Source: Variovorax sp. (GTDB lineage: Bacteria > Pseudomonadota > Gammaproteobacteria > Burkholderiales > Burkholderiaceae_C). Taken from it: DNA of 64,000 bases. Within the stretch, counting starts at the first letter, position 1; every line of letters starts with the position of its first letter. Both the position numbers and the translations under genes were made by a program. Below, piece by piece: positions 34,499 to 43,213 of this stretch. The stretch lies in NCBI GenBank assembly GCA_017744935.1, contig JAGIAI010000009.1, positions 84,232 through 148,231 of the forward strand, read 5' to 3'. The notes beneath the pieces were generated by a model. That model made no database searches. It saw only the letters and a program-made list of their open reading frames with translations, and had not been told where the DNA came from.

Positions 34499-34771
34499 GG
34501 CATCGAACTGCGCACGGCTCAAGCCAAGCGTGAGCGCGGCATCGTTGGGCCAGATGAACTTTCCCTGGTGCAGCCGCCTGCCGGCCAGCAAGATGCCAAT
34601 GCCGTCGTGCACGAGGGCCTTCATCCGGTTGGCCCGACGGTTGGTGAACAAATGGGCATGATGCGGCCGAGCCGCGCCGACGACGCGCACGACGCGCGCC
34701 AGCGCAGCTTCAGTGCCCGAGCGCGTGTCCATCGGTTCCACGGCCAGCCAGACGGCTTCGACCTTGATCAC
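34439..34771 (-). CDS. tnpB: IS66 Orf2 (TnpB) accessory protein
   Basis: 110 residues from a GTG at 34771 that overlaps the tnpA stop by four bases (GTGA), the usual coupling in IS66. The sequence IKVEAVWLAVEPMDTRSG, HLFTNRRANRMKALVHDG and GKFIWPNDA is diagnostic of IS66 Orf2. The protein is nearly full length, but without TnpC it has no active partner here. Confidence 0.85.
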   Translation of the reverse strand: MIKVEAVWLAVEPMDTRSGTEAALARVVRVVGAARPHHAHLFTNRRANRMKALVHDGIGILLAGRRLHQGKFIWPNDAALTLGLSRAQFDALVLGLPWQRVGEAGVICVP

Positions 34772-35175
34772 CGCAGCAACTCGCGCAGCCAACCGCCGCA
34801 CTCGTTGGCTGACCCGGCTGGCCAGGTCACAACGACGCTCACGGCGCCACGCCGTACCTCCATGCGGATGTCACCGGGTGGGGTAGCCGGCCCGGCTGCT
34901 GCGGACAGGTGAACGGGCACGAATGCCCCAGTCGTAGGGCCCGAAGCGGCGCCGGGCAAGCCCTTGGGCGCATTGACCGGTGCCGGTGCGCACGGCGGGG
35001 CTTCCGCGTCACGCACCCATCGACGCACCAGGTTCGCATTGATGCCGTTGGCCATGGCCACCAACACTGACGACACGCCCGGCTTGCTGCACGCTGCCAC
35101 CACGTGCGCCTTGAACTCCGGGCTGCGATTGCGTCGCCGCCGCCGACCTGCGCTAAGAGCAACTGCAGTGTCCAT
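34768..35175 (-). CDS. tnpA: IS66 Orf1 (TnpA) DNA-binding protein
   Basis: 135 residues. The N-terminus (RRRNRSPEFKAHVVAACSKPG; ANGINANLVRRWV) is the IS66/IS3-type helix-turn-helix of Orf1. A Pro/Ala-rich linker follows, and the end (WPAGSANECGGWLRELLR) is conserved in the family. It is translated just upstream of tnpB on the same strand. Confidence 0.82.
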   Translation of the reverse strand: MDTAVALSAGRRRRRNRSPEFKAHVVAACSKPGVSSVLVAMANGINANLVRRWVRDAEAPPCAPAPVNAPKGLPGAASGPTTGAFVPVHLSAAAGPATPPGDIRMEVRRGAVSVVVTWPAGSANECGGWLRELLR

Positions 35176-35364
35176 TTCTCCACTAAGAAGTTAAGTGGAG
35201 TAGTGGATCCTTTGCGCGCACAACGAACTCAAGATGGGATGGCTAGCCGCTTACGGTGCACTGTCTAGTCACCCAGCATCTCCGATGATTGAACTGTGGA
35301 ATTCCGTTGTGCAGCGGAGGACCGCCATTAGTGAGACCAGGGCGGTTCTTCGGCTTCGTGCGCT

Positions 35365-36416
35365 TTGCCGAAGTTCGAACGAACGCCATTCCAGCCTGCA
35401 TGCGGCACAACCATCCGCGAGGCATTGGCGCGCCACACTTCTGACGATAGTTCGCGCGAGCCCTGCTCGACCGTCATAGACGTGGAGGCCAGGGAGTTGC
35501 GTGAGGCCGAGCCGACATGGATCGAGACCGAACGATTGCCTTCCGCCGTCGATCGCGACATCGGCGCTTCATGTGAAGTTTTTCTGGCCGGGACCTTGCC
35601 AATGCCTCCGACCGACGCGACTACAAGCTATTCGTCCCCGCGCACGAAGGCAATGCGAAGCTGCCGCTGATCGTGATACTTCACGGGTGCACGCAGAACC
35701 CGGACGACTTTGCGGCCGGTACGGCAATGAATCGGCTCGCGCGTGAGCATGGCTTCTATGTGCTGTACCCCGCGCAATCTCGCCGCGCGAATCCACAGGG
35801 CTGTTGGAACTGGTTCAAGCACTACCATCAGCAGCGCGGCCGGGGCGAGCCCGAGCTGCTGGCGAAGATGACCACGGAGGCGATCGGGCGGTATGCGATC
35901 GATCCACGACGCGTGTACGTTGCCGGGTTATCTGCGGGCGGGGCGATGGCTGCCATTCTGGGGGACGTCTACCCGGACATCTTCGCGGCCGTCGGTGTTC
36001 ATTCCGGATTGGCAGCGGGGGCCGCCAGCGATCTGCCCGGTGCTCTGAGCGCTATGCAATCCGGGGCGATGCCGAAGGGCGTCTGCGGCACCGCGATCCC
36101 CACGATCGTGTTTCATGGCGATGCCGATCCGACGGTCCACGTGAAGAACGGGGAACAGGTGATTGCAGTCAGTGCGGCGGGTGCGGAATCGGTTCACATC
36201 GAGCGGCTGACGGGCGGCGCCAGACGGCCGACGACGCGGCGAGTCCATATCGCCGCAGACGGACGGGTGCTGGCAGAGCACTGGCTCGTACACGGGGCAT
36301 CGCACGCATGGGCTGGCGGTAGTCCCGCTGGGACGTATACGGATCCGCATGGCCCAGACGCGAGTGCCGAGATGGTGTGCTTCTTCATGGAACATCCGCA
36401 CGGACGGTTGCATTGA
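35365..36416 (+). pseudogene. PHB depolymerase family esterase, frameshifted
   Basis: The catalytic part is intact in one frame (from about 35577): RRDYKLFVPAHEG, ILHGCTQNPDDFA, nucleophile motif GLSAGGAM, FHGDADPTVH and the catalytic His of HGASHAWAGG. The likely N-terminal region, including VIDVEAREL, is in another frame ending near 35580. Adding one T to the TTTTT run at 35579-35583 joins the two frames, so a one-base deletion is the probable lesion. It would hydrolyse short-chain polyhydroxyalkanoates. The PHA granule gene next door supports this. A sequencing error is possible. The 35255-35364 stretch after the IS end has no gene. Confidence 0.65.
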
Positions 36417-36531
36417 GGGGGCCGTCTCGTCAACTCAGCCGAGGGCGGACTCCGAGTTTCGTCGCTACCCACCCCGGGCCCCGGGACTGATGGTGGCATC
36501 CGATTCCGTCCTCCGCAATCCGAAACCGGCC

Positions 36532-36843
36532 TTACCTCTTGGTCAGCAGCAATTGACCGACTTTCTGCAATCTGCGCTTGAGGCCACTTGCCACGAACCC
36601 GAGGACGCCGCGCAACTCAATCTCCATCGCTACTGAAGTTTCGAGCACGTCGATTGCACCGGAAACGCGCTGTCCGATGGCCTCAACGCTGAAGACCAGC
36701 CGATCGCCGTCCCATCTCTCTGTGCGGGATGCCACGGCGCCTGGTAGTACACCAATGATCTGCCCGAACCCCGCCTCGATGCGGCGGCGAGCCTCAGCGC
36801 GACCGAGCTGGTGTGGAATGCTGATGATGATAGGTGTGGCCAT
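36532..36843 (-). CDS. Polyhydroxyalkanoic acid system (PHA granule region) family protein
   Basis: 103 residues from the ATG at 36843; the larger frame upstream is a shadow of the GST gene. It shows the family pattern IIISIPHQLGRAEARRRIE, a central WDGDRLVFSVEAIGQRVSGAIDVLE and VAMEIELRGVLGFVASGLKRRLQKVGQLLL. Members occur with PHA synthesis and granule genes. The frameshifted depolymerase is convergent with it. Confidence 0.8.
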   Translation of the reverse strand: MATPIIISIPHQLGRAEARRRIEAGFGQIIGVLPGAVASRTERWDGDRLVFSVEAIGQRVSGAIDVLETSVAMEIELRGVLGFVASGLKRRLQKVGQLLLTKR

Positions 36844-36914
36844 AGGCATCCAGGATTTGGCGTGGGGGACCTTTCGCGAGAGCCAGGGCGAGGACACAAC
36901 AGATGCGGCGCGGT

Positions 36915-37580
36915 TCAAGGCCCTTCGCTTTCCCATGCGCCGACAAATGGGTAGCGTGCTTGCCAATGCTCGAGGAGCCGGGGTTCTGAATCCACGCGCC
37001 TGACAATCTCCGCCATTCGAGGGGCTTCGCGATAGAAGCGCAAGCGTCGTGGCTGCCATCGCGATACGACGGTGACATAGAGGTCCAGAACGCTCAGCTC
37101 GTCTACGAGCAAATAGAGCAGGCCGCGCGGTACTTGCGCATCCATGATGCGCCAGCATTCAGCGATCCGCTCTGCCGTGCGGTCCAGAACGAAGGCTTGG
37201 GCCTCCGGCGTCTGTGCCAGCCGCGAAGGTTCGTCTCTGACCCAATAGAGCGAGTAGATCTCTGCCGCGACAAATGTCATCCGCCGCAGATACTGGCCTC
37301 GGGCCGCGTCGCCGAATCGTGGGGCCAACCTAGCCGACGGATAATGGTCCGCGAGCCATATGAGGATCGCGGCGCTCTCCGTCGTCACCTCGCCCGTTGG
37401 GAGGACCAGCACCGGCACTTGTCGCATTGGATTCACTCGGGTGAGCTTGGCGCGTTGGTCCTCTCCCTGCCAAGGTGCTACATCCATCACCATGACGGAG
37501 GCACCGAAGAGTGTCAGCGCTGCGTGAATCGAGGTGGCGCCTGAGCCCGGAGCGCCATAGAGAACGTAGGGTGAGGACAT
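36915..37580 (-). CDS. Glutathione S-transferase family protein
   Basis: 221 residues. An N-terminal thioredoxin-fold domain (YVLYGAPGSGATSIHAAL; VNPMRQVPVLVLPTGEVTTESAAILIWLADHYP) carries the cis-Pro and the glutathione-binding ES pair. An all-helical C-terminal domain follows. The usual active-site Ser/Cys position reads PGSGAT. It may conjugate or reduce electrophiles; the substrate is unknown. It lies upstream of the PHA-related gene on the same strand with a 71-bp gap. Confidence 0.85.
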   Translation of the reverse strand: MSSPYVLYGAPGSGATSIHAALTLFGASVMVMDVAPWQGEDQRAKLTRVNPMRQVPVLVLPTGEVTTESAAILIWLADHYPSARLAPRFGDAARGQYLRRMTFVAAEIYSLYWVRDEPSRLAQTPEAQAFVLDRTAERIAECWRIMDAQVPRGLLYLLVDELSVLDLYVTVVSRWQPRRLRFYREAPRMAEIVRRVDSEPRLLEHWQARYPFVGAWESEGP

Positions 37581-37616
37581 GGAAGCCTTTTAAGCGCTAA
37601 CGCTTAGTGGCGACGC

Positions 37617-38357
37617 TCAACGTTTCGTGGCCTCGGTCTCCAGTGTCTCGGCCGCGCTGGCGATCTTCGGCGCAGCTGCCTTGCCTTGCCCGTACCACTT
37701 TCTGACAATCTCTTCGGCCGCACCATGCCCGCCCCATCCAAACGCGATCGCGGCGGCGAGCGAGACAGCTCCAACGAGGCCCATGAACAGCGTGTTGACG
37801 AGTGTGGCCGCGATGCCCATCTGGTTGACGGCAATCGCGATGGCGAAGCACCAGATTGCCACCGACGTTACCTTCGCCAGTGTGTCTGGATTGTCGAACC
37901 CGGCCTTGGACGTCGCGCCTCTCACCAGCGAGGACGCCGCGTTCGCGAGGAGCCCGCCAATCACGAGCACCACGAGGGCGACTACAAGGTTGGGCAGCCA
38001 AAGGAGCAATTGGCGTAGCACCTCGGATACCGCAGGCAAGCCGAGCGCATCGAATGCCACTACCAGAACAATGAGACGCACGAACCACTTTGCGACAAGC
38101 GCCAAGAAACCCGAGGCGTCTGTCTTGACCCCCATGCCTTGAACGAATCCGGCAAACCCGGCCCTTTGCGCAAGCGAGTCGAACTTCACTGCGTGCAGGA
38201 CGCCGCGTACGCCTTTCTCAAGCAGGGAAGCCACCAGCCATCCAAGAACAATGATGATGGCGAACCCGATCACCCTGGGGATCGCAACGAAGAACAATGC
38301 CAGAGCGCATGCAAGCGAGGCCATCAGGGCGTCGCTCCAGTCTGTGATGGTTGTCAT
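37617..38357 (-). CDS. Mechanosensitive-channel-like membrane protein (conserved TM-helix repeats)
   Basis: 246 residues from the ATG at 38357. The first helix is followed by repeated TM-helix units (VIGFAIIIVLGWLVASLLEKGVRG; LPNLVVALVVLVIGGLLANAAS; NTLFMGLVGAVSLAAAIAFGWGGHGAAEEIV). This matches the small CmpX-like group related to MscS but lacking its large cytoplasmic domain. It probably forms an osmotic or envelope-stress channel component in the inner membrane. It is 36 bp upstream of the GST gene on the same strand. Confidence 0.82.
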   Translation of the reverse strand: MTTITDWSDALMASLACALALFFVAIPRVIGFAIIIVLGWLVASLLEKGVRGVLHAVKFDSLAQRAGFAGFVQGMGVKTDASGFLALVAKWFVRLIVLVVAFDALGLPAVSEVLRQLLLWLPNLVVALVVLVIGGLLANAASSLVRGATSKAGFDNPDTLAKVTSVAIWCFAIAIAVNQMGIAATLVNTLFMGLVGAVSLAAAIAFGWGGHGAAEEIVRKWYGQGKAAAPKIASAAETLETEATKR

Positions 38358-38628
38358 ACGTCTCTCTCCGAGTTTGCAAGGCGACACTGCCTGGCGAGAG
38401 AGCCTCGGGCCGTGAGCACATGCGAAGCGTAGGACGCTAACGCGCCTGCCAAGTAGTCCGTTCATTTCACGGCGAGTTCGGAAGCTTTTGCCTGCGATCA
38501 CTGCCTAGACTTAGATTCCATCTGGCAGAAAGCATGTCCAACATCACGTCCGCGGACATCGAGGTGCTGCGTAAAGTGGCGGCGCGTTCCTTCAGCGATG
38601 TTCGGTGCATCCCGGTCCATGCTCCCGC

Positions 38629-39160
38629 TCAGTGCTTCATGGACATCTTGCCGCCGTGGCTGAGTTTCTCGGCCTCGGCACGATGCTCCCTCAACGTGGG
38701 AAGTGTCTTCCCGAACCAGGCCTTCACCTCGGAGTCCTTGGCACCCTTGCTGGCCTTCTCGAACAGTGAAATATCGGTCTTGTGATCGTCGAGTCCAACC
38801 TCTTTGACGAAGTCCCGATCGATGTCCTTCGACGTTGAGAGCTTGTCCAACTTGGCCTTTTTGTCGGCCGGCATGTCGTTAGGCAGCGTTACTCCCTTGG
38901 CTGAGGCGAGTTGCTTGATCTTCATTGGCTGCGGTGTGGTCCATTACCAGCATCTCTGCGTAGGCCCTGACATCGGCTTGCTGCGCTTTCGCGACCGCCA
39001 TCTTCGAGACCTCGACCTCGTAGATGCCGCCGCCAGCAGCCTTGGTCATGTAGCCCTGGTCGTTCTTGGAGGGCGCATCTGCCGCGGCGGCCGACACCCA
39101 GGTGATAGTGCTCGCGCACAGGGTGCCAGCGGCGAGCGCGCGGAGGAGTCTGCTATGCAT
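38629..39160 (-). pseudogene. DUF4142 protein, frameshifted
   Basis: Two overlapping frames make one DUF4142 protein. The first (39160 to about 38925) has a signal peptide (LLRALAAGTLCASTITWVSA) and MTKAAGGGIYEVEVSKMAVAK, AYAEMLVMDHTAAN. The second (38925-38629) continues KQLASAKGVTLPNDMPADKK, then DFVKEVGLDDHKTDISLFEKA and TLPTLREHRAEAEKL. The shift lies in the AATGAAGATCAAG stretch near 38925. Periplasmic ferritin-like DUF4142 proteins are common in stress islands; this copy is inactive unless the indel is an error. Confidence 0.75.
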
Positions 39161-39425
39161 ATGGTGTTCCTTGCGACGGGTCTGCGCGAAGCGCGCGGAT
39201 AGAAGAAGGAAGCTAGGAAGCGACGCTATGGATGATCATTAGTAGACGCTGATTCGCCAGTGGGAGGACTCCTACTCGCGTTACTGAGTGCCATCGCCGT
39301 ATGCGGAGAGCGCATTGGCTGGCATCCTCTTTCACCTCCCAGGCAACGCGGCACCTTCCTACGTGCCCCCGGCACCCTGCAAATCCACTATCGCATCTCC
39401 TCGATCCCTAGACGTACAGGAGCCC

Positions 39426-39923
39426 ATGATGCCCATCACCAAACGATCCGAGCCGGACGCCTGCGGTCTGCTCGATGCAGATCACCGCAACGTCAAGAAG
39501 CTTTTCAAGGCCTATGAAGAGCTGACGAAATCCAAGGCCGGGAGTGCCTCGCAGAAAAAGCGCGACTTGGCGTTGGAGATCTGCACGGAGCTGACAGTGC
39601 ACGCGCAGATTGAGGAAGAGATTTTCTATCCGGCTCTGCGCGAAACGCTCAAGGACACTGATTTGCTCGACGAGGCGAAGGTCGAACATGCCAGCGCCAA
39701 GGACCTGATCGCCCAGATCCAGGAAGCCGCGGAGGTCGATGACATGTTCGACGCCAAGGTCACGGTGCTGGGCGAGTACATTGATCACCACGTAAGGGAA
39801 GAGCGAAACGAGATCTTCGTCAAGGCCCGCGCCGCGCGAGGGCTTGACCTGGTGGCGATGCGCGAAGCGTTGGCCGCGCGCAAGGAAGAGCTGATGGCCG
39901 AGCACGCGGGCGTGACCGCCTGA
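39426..39923 (+). CDS. Hemerythrin HHE-domain protein
   Basis: 165 residues from tandem ATGs (39426/39429). The di-iron ligand pattern is present: DADHRNVKKLF, HAQIEEEIFYPAL, VEHASAKDLI and YIDHHVREERNEIF. It is a four-helix bundle without a signal peptide, so cytoplasmic. Such proteins bind O2 or NO, or protect from oxidative stress; which applies here is not decided. It is 57 bp upstream of a lone receiver-domain gene on the same strand. Confidence 0.88.
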   Translation: MMPITKRSEPDACGLLDADHRNVKKLFKAYEELTKSKAGSASQKKRDLALEICTELTVHAQIEEEIFYPALRETLKDTDLLDEAKVEHASAKDLIAQIQEAAEVDDMFDAKVTVLGEYIDHHVREERNEIFVKARAARGLDLVAMREALAARKEELMAEHAGVTA

Positions 39924-39980
39924 GTCTTTCGTCGGTGCCAGCGGCACCTGCATCCACCACGGCCGAGCTCAGGCGAAGCC

Positions 39981-40385
39981 ATGCGTTCGACCTCGTTCTG
40001 GCTGGAAGAGATGATGGGCGAGCAAACCGGGCAGTCTCTACGCGTCTTCGTCATTGAAGACGACAGGGATGCATTGACCGGAACCCTCAGGATGCTGAGG
40101 CTTCTCGGACATTGGGCGGCCGGCGTGTCAAGCGCAGAAGCGGCGCTCGACCGGTTTTTCGAGGGTGCGTTCGACGTTCTGCTCGTGGACATGAATCTGC
40201 CCGGCCTCTCCGGCCTGGACGTCGCGCGGCGACTGAGTGCACGCGAGCATCTGCCCGTCATCTTCGCGAGTGGGGCCATGCCGCCTGCGGATGGGACCGA
40301 AGGCGCCCTGTGGCTGAGCAAGCCCTACACGATTGAACAACTGCGAGCCGCGCTTGCGTCCTGTCGCGATGTGCCACGTTCATGA
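39981..40385 (+). CDS. Stand-alone response-regulator receiver domain
   Basis: 134 residues and only a REC domain. The acidic pocket is in FVIEDDRDA, the phospho-acceptor is D70 (LLVDMNLPG) and the conserved lysine is in LSKPY. There is no output domain, so it would act by binding another protein or as a phosphate relay. No kinase is adjacent. A shorter start at MMGEQTG is possible. 40386-40595 contains no gene I can assign. Confidence 0.85.
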   Translation: MRSTSFWLEEMMGEQTGQSLRVFVIEDDRDALTGTLRMLRLLGHWAAGVSSAEAALDRFFEGAFDVLLVDMNLPGLSGLDVARRLSAREHLPVIFASGAMPPADGTEGALWLSKPYTIEQLRAALASCRDVPRS

Positions 40386-40595
40386 TCTTGATGTTTTTGC
40401 GAGTTGCGGCGCCTGATCGGCTATCGGACGTCGCCGCGTTGTCCAGCGCGGTTCGTAGAGCTGCCCCCGATAACCGGTTGGACGCAAGTCCTACGCTCGC
40501 CACTTCATGGCGGACCGAGCTTCACCCTTCGTCGCCGGCGAACGCGCATCTCGTCGCGCCGGGTTCTCCTTTTCACTTGTCATCCTGAGCGAAAC

Positions 40596-40805
40596 ATGAA
40601 AGCCTTGGTGTATCACGGCAGCAAGGATGTTCGGGTCGAGAGTGTTTACAGTAAGGACCCGGTGATCCAGACGCCCGACGACATCATCGTGCAGGTCACG
40701 GCGACAGCGATCTGCGGTTCCGATCTGCATTTGTTCAGGGGCAAGGTGCCCGGCTTCAAGGCGGGCGACGTCCTCGGCCATGAATTCATGGGAGAGGTCG
40801 TGGAG
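40596..40805 (+). pseudogene. 5' fragment of a zinc alcohol dehydrogenase
   Basis: From the ATG at 40596 the first 70 codons are a normal MDR start: [17 protein letters not shown], then [11 protein letters not shown] with the zinc cysteine and [10 protein letters not shown] with the zinc His-Glu. The match ends abruptly at about 40805, where a fragment of an unrelated gene begins. It cannot form an enzyme. Confidence 0.8.
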
Positions 40806-40806
40806 A

Positions 40807-40962
40807 CCAGTACAGCAGGCGGGCGTCGGCGACGAGGAGGCGCGAAGCGGTCTCTCGGAACTGCTACCGGACGTGGTCGACCATTTCACGCCGGGCGGCA
40901 GCCTGCCTGACGACAACCAACTCGCCGCGAGCGTGCAGGACTACTTGCGTCGTCTCTCCTAG
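40807..40962 (+). pseudogene. 3' fragment of a YidB-like (DUF937) gene
   Basis: The frame reads [20 protein letters not shown], then [14 protein letters not shown] and a short end to the stop at 40960-40962. This matches the C-terminal part of YidB/DUF937 proteins ([18 protein letters not shown]). The N-terminal part is missing. It is fused directly to the dehydrogenase fragment, marking a deletion junction. 40963-41144 has no gene I can name. Confidence 0.65.
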
Positions 40963-41144
40963 GTCGTCCGCGAATTGCGCGCCGCTGCAGATCGAATGAT
41001 TCCTCGCGGCTTCCCGGCGATCTTCCCGCGCGTGCAAGAGATGACCGGTCCGAAGCATGAACGCACCTACGAAAGGGCACCCGGAAAGACGACAAGGCAG
41101 ACAATTCCCGTGGCCTATGACCTCCGCTCAAAGGGTCGTACGCC

Positions 41145-41525
41145 ATGATTCATCCAATCTTTCCTGCAACGCTCCGGAATCCGGGACTCGTCCTTCGCCA
41201 CATCTCGAACTATGGTGCGCTCGTCAAGGCCGAGGCCGCGGAGGCCGCCGGGGGCCTGGTTCGGCAAACCGTCGGTGTCGTTCTGGCAGCCATATTGCTG
41301 GTGCTGGCGGTGGGCTTAAGCGGCTTCGCAGTGATGCTTGGGATGTTGCATGGCAGCTTTCACTGGGTGCTCGTTGTCGTTCCTGCCGTCACGTGGCTCT
41401 GCACGGTGATTTGTGGACTGGTGGCCATCAGGTCGCGTCTGCCAAAAGAGATCAAGGACGTGCGCGAGCAAGTTGAACTCGACCTGAAGCTTCTTCGAAT
41501 CGCGAAGGAATCCGAAGATGGGTGA
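41145..41525 (+). CDS. YqjE/DUF1469 (phage-holin-like) membrane protein
   Basis: 126 residues from the ATG at 41145. An N-terminal amphipathic region (ISNYGALVKAEAAEAAGG) is followed by two membrane helices (VGVVLAAILLVLAVGLSGFAVML; HWVLVVVPAVTWLCTVICGLVAI). A charged C-terminus (LPKEIKDVREQVELDLKLL) completes the DUF1469 pattern. In other bacteria these genes sit with ElaB/YqjD-type ribosome-anchor genes in a stress operon. Confidence 0.75.
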   Translation: MIHPIFPATLRNPGLVLRHISNYGALVKAEAAEAAGGLVRQTVGVVLAAILLVLAVGLSGFAVMLGMLHGSFHWVLVVVPAVTWLCTVICGLVAIRSRLPKEIKDVREQVELDLKLLRIAKESEDG

Positions 41526-41580
41526 CAAGAACCAGACCCTCACCCCCAAGCAGATGCTGGCGGAATCCCGTGCCGACCTA
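41518..41580 (+). pseudogene. Start of the next yqj-type gene, cut off
   Basis: The ATG at 41518 overlaps the stop of the YqjE-like gene, a typical coupled start. About 21 codons (MGDKNQTLTPKQMLAESRAD) are read before the frame enters the LysR fragment at about 41581. The real continuation is missing. Confidence 0.5.
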
Positions 41581-41584
41581 GTGT

Positions 41585-42136
41585 CCGCAACTGCGGGTGG
41601 AACTCACGCTGACCGATCGCGTGGTCGACCTCGTCGCGACCGGCGCGGAATGCTGGGTCTGCGTGGGCGAAGTTCGTGACCCAGGCCTCGTGAGCCGGCA
41701 TCTGGGCGACATGGAGCGCATCTTGGTCGCGCATCCCGCGCTGCTGCGCCGGCTCGGGCCCGTCACGCCGGCCAACCTGCCGACGCTCCCATGCGTGGGC
41801 CTCGTGCCGTATTTCGTCGATGCGGTCCGCCTGCTCGACAAGGCCGGACGTTCGCAGACGGTGTCGATCGACACGCCCCTGCGAACCGACAGCCTGTTGT
41901 CGAGCTACCGCGCGATCCTCAACGGCGACGGCATCGGTGCCGCCGCCCCGTGGATGTGCCAGGCCGATCTGGAGTCGGGCCGCCTCAAGCGCGTGCTGCC
42001 GCGGCTGTGGCTCGAACCGGTGGGCATCCATGTGGCGCTGCCGCCTGGCCTGCATCGGCCGGCGCGCGTCACCGCGTTCATCGATGCGCTGCGGCGACGG
42101 ATCAAGGACATGCAGGGGTTTCGCCCGGCGATGTGA
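41585..42136 (+). pseudogene. LysR-type regulator lacking its DNA-binding domain
   Basis: The frame begins PQLRVELTLTDRVVDLVATG, which is the middle of a LysR effector domain. It runs to a normal end (LPPGLHRPARVTAFIDALRRRIKDM). The N-terminal ~110 residues with the helix-turn-helix are absent and a TAG lies immediately upstream (41579-41581). Without the DNA-binding domain it cannot act as a normal regulator. Confidence 0.8.
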
Positions 42137-42154
42137 TGTCCGTCGCGAGGGCCG

Positions 42155-43213
42155 TCAGGGCCGCGCCTCGAACACGAGGTTGAACGGCGTCTGTGCCGCA
42201 CGCCGGAAGCGACTGAAGCCGCCTTCTCGCGCGACCGCACTCAGACGCTTCTCGCCGGCCTGCGCGCCGAGCCCGAGACCGATCTCCTGCGACAACGAGC
42301 ATGGCGTGCACACCATGGTCGATGCGGAGTAGTAGATGCGTCCGACCGGGTTGAGGTTGTCTTCGAGTCGATCGTTCGCGAACGGCTCGACGATCATCCA
42401 CAGGCCGTCGGGTGAAAGCGTTTCGCGCACATGCCGCGCCGCACCGACCGGATCGCCCATGTCGTGCAGGCAGTCGAAGAACGCGACCAGGTCGAAGTCC
42501 CGGCCCGGATAGGTCTTCGCGCCCGCGACCTCGAAGCTCACGCGGTCGTCGACGCCCGCCGCCTTGGCGCGTTCGCGCGCCGCGACGATCGAAGGCTCGT
42601 GATAGTCGTAGCCGACGAAGGTCGACTCAGGGTAGGCCTGCGCCAGCACGATCGTCGACGCGCCGAAGCCGCAGCCGACGTCGGCGACGCGTGCGCCGTG
42701 GTGCAGCCGCTCGCGCATGCCGTCGAGCGCGGGGATCCAGCTCGGCTCCAGGTTCGCGTTGTAGCCCGCGCGGAAGAAGCGCTCGGTGCCCGAAAAAAGG
42801 GTCGAATGGTGTTCATGCCACGCCAGGCCCGTGCCGTCGCGGAATGCTTTCTGGACCTTGTCGAGATCGAGGAACAGCGACATCAGGACTTCGAAGCCGC
42901 CGCCCATGAAAGCGGGGCTGGCGTCGTCTGCGAGCACAAGCGCGGCCTCGGGCGACAGTGTGTAGGTTTGCGCGCCGGGGTCGTACTCGACGAAGCCGCT
43001 CGCGGCCTGCGCGTTGAGCCACTCGATCGCATAGCGCAATCGCAGATGGGTCTTCTCGCCGAATCGTTCGGCGGTCATCGGTCCGGCGCCGGCCATTGCC
43101 TTGTACAGCCCGAGCCTGTCGCCGAGGATCGTGAGCGGCGCGCTGGCGAGTGCACCGAACTCTTCGACCATTCGGCCGAGCAGGGCATTGAGCTTGTCTT
43201 CGTCGATCTGCAT
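42155..43213 (-). CDS. Class I SAM-dependent methyltransferase
   Basis: 352 residues from the ATG at 43213, with an AGGAG site. A helical N-terminal domain (LTILGDRLGLYKAM; LRYAIEWLNAQAASGFVEYD) resembles the dimerisation/winged-helix part of O-methyltransferases. The SAM-binding motif is VADVGCGFGASTIVLAQ (~182-198) with FVGYDYHEPSI as the acidic loop. The substrate is unknown. It is divergent from the GT39 gene. Confidence 0.85.
   Translation of the reverse strand: MQIDEDKLNALLGRMVEEFGALASAPLTILGDRLGLYKAMAGAGPMTAERFGEKTHLRLRYAIEWLNAQAASGFVEYDPGAQTYTLSPEAALVLADDASPAFMGGGFEVLMSLFLDLDKVQKAFRDGTGLAWHEHHSTLFSGTERFFRAGYNANLEPSWIPALDGMRERLHHGARVADVGCGFGASTIVLAQAYPESTFVGYDYHEPSIVAARERAKAAGVDDRVSFEVAGAKTYPGRDFDLVAFFDCLHDMGDPVGAARHVRETLSPDGLWMIVEPFANDRLEDNLNPVGRIYYSASTMVCTPCSLSQEIGLGLGAQAGEKRLSAVAREGGFSRFRRAAQTPFNLVFEARP

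Larger units (their letters stand above)
34439..35254 (-). mobile_element. Partial IS66-family insertion sequence
   Basis: Contains the first two IS66 genes on the minus strand. One end is intact: read on the minus strand it begins GTAAGCGGCTAG (35254-35243), the terminal sequence typical of IS66. The other end and the large transposase gene tnpC are missing, and the element joins a truncated secreted-protein gene near 34439. It cannot transpose by itself. Confidence 0.8.

Noticed and set aside
8711..41580. Whole accessory region as the known transmissible locus of heat/stress resistance (clpK, ftsH, hdeD, yfdX)
   Set aside because: Apart from an HtrA-type protease none of the defining genes is present, so the similarity is only in theme.
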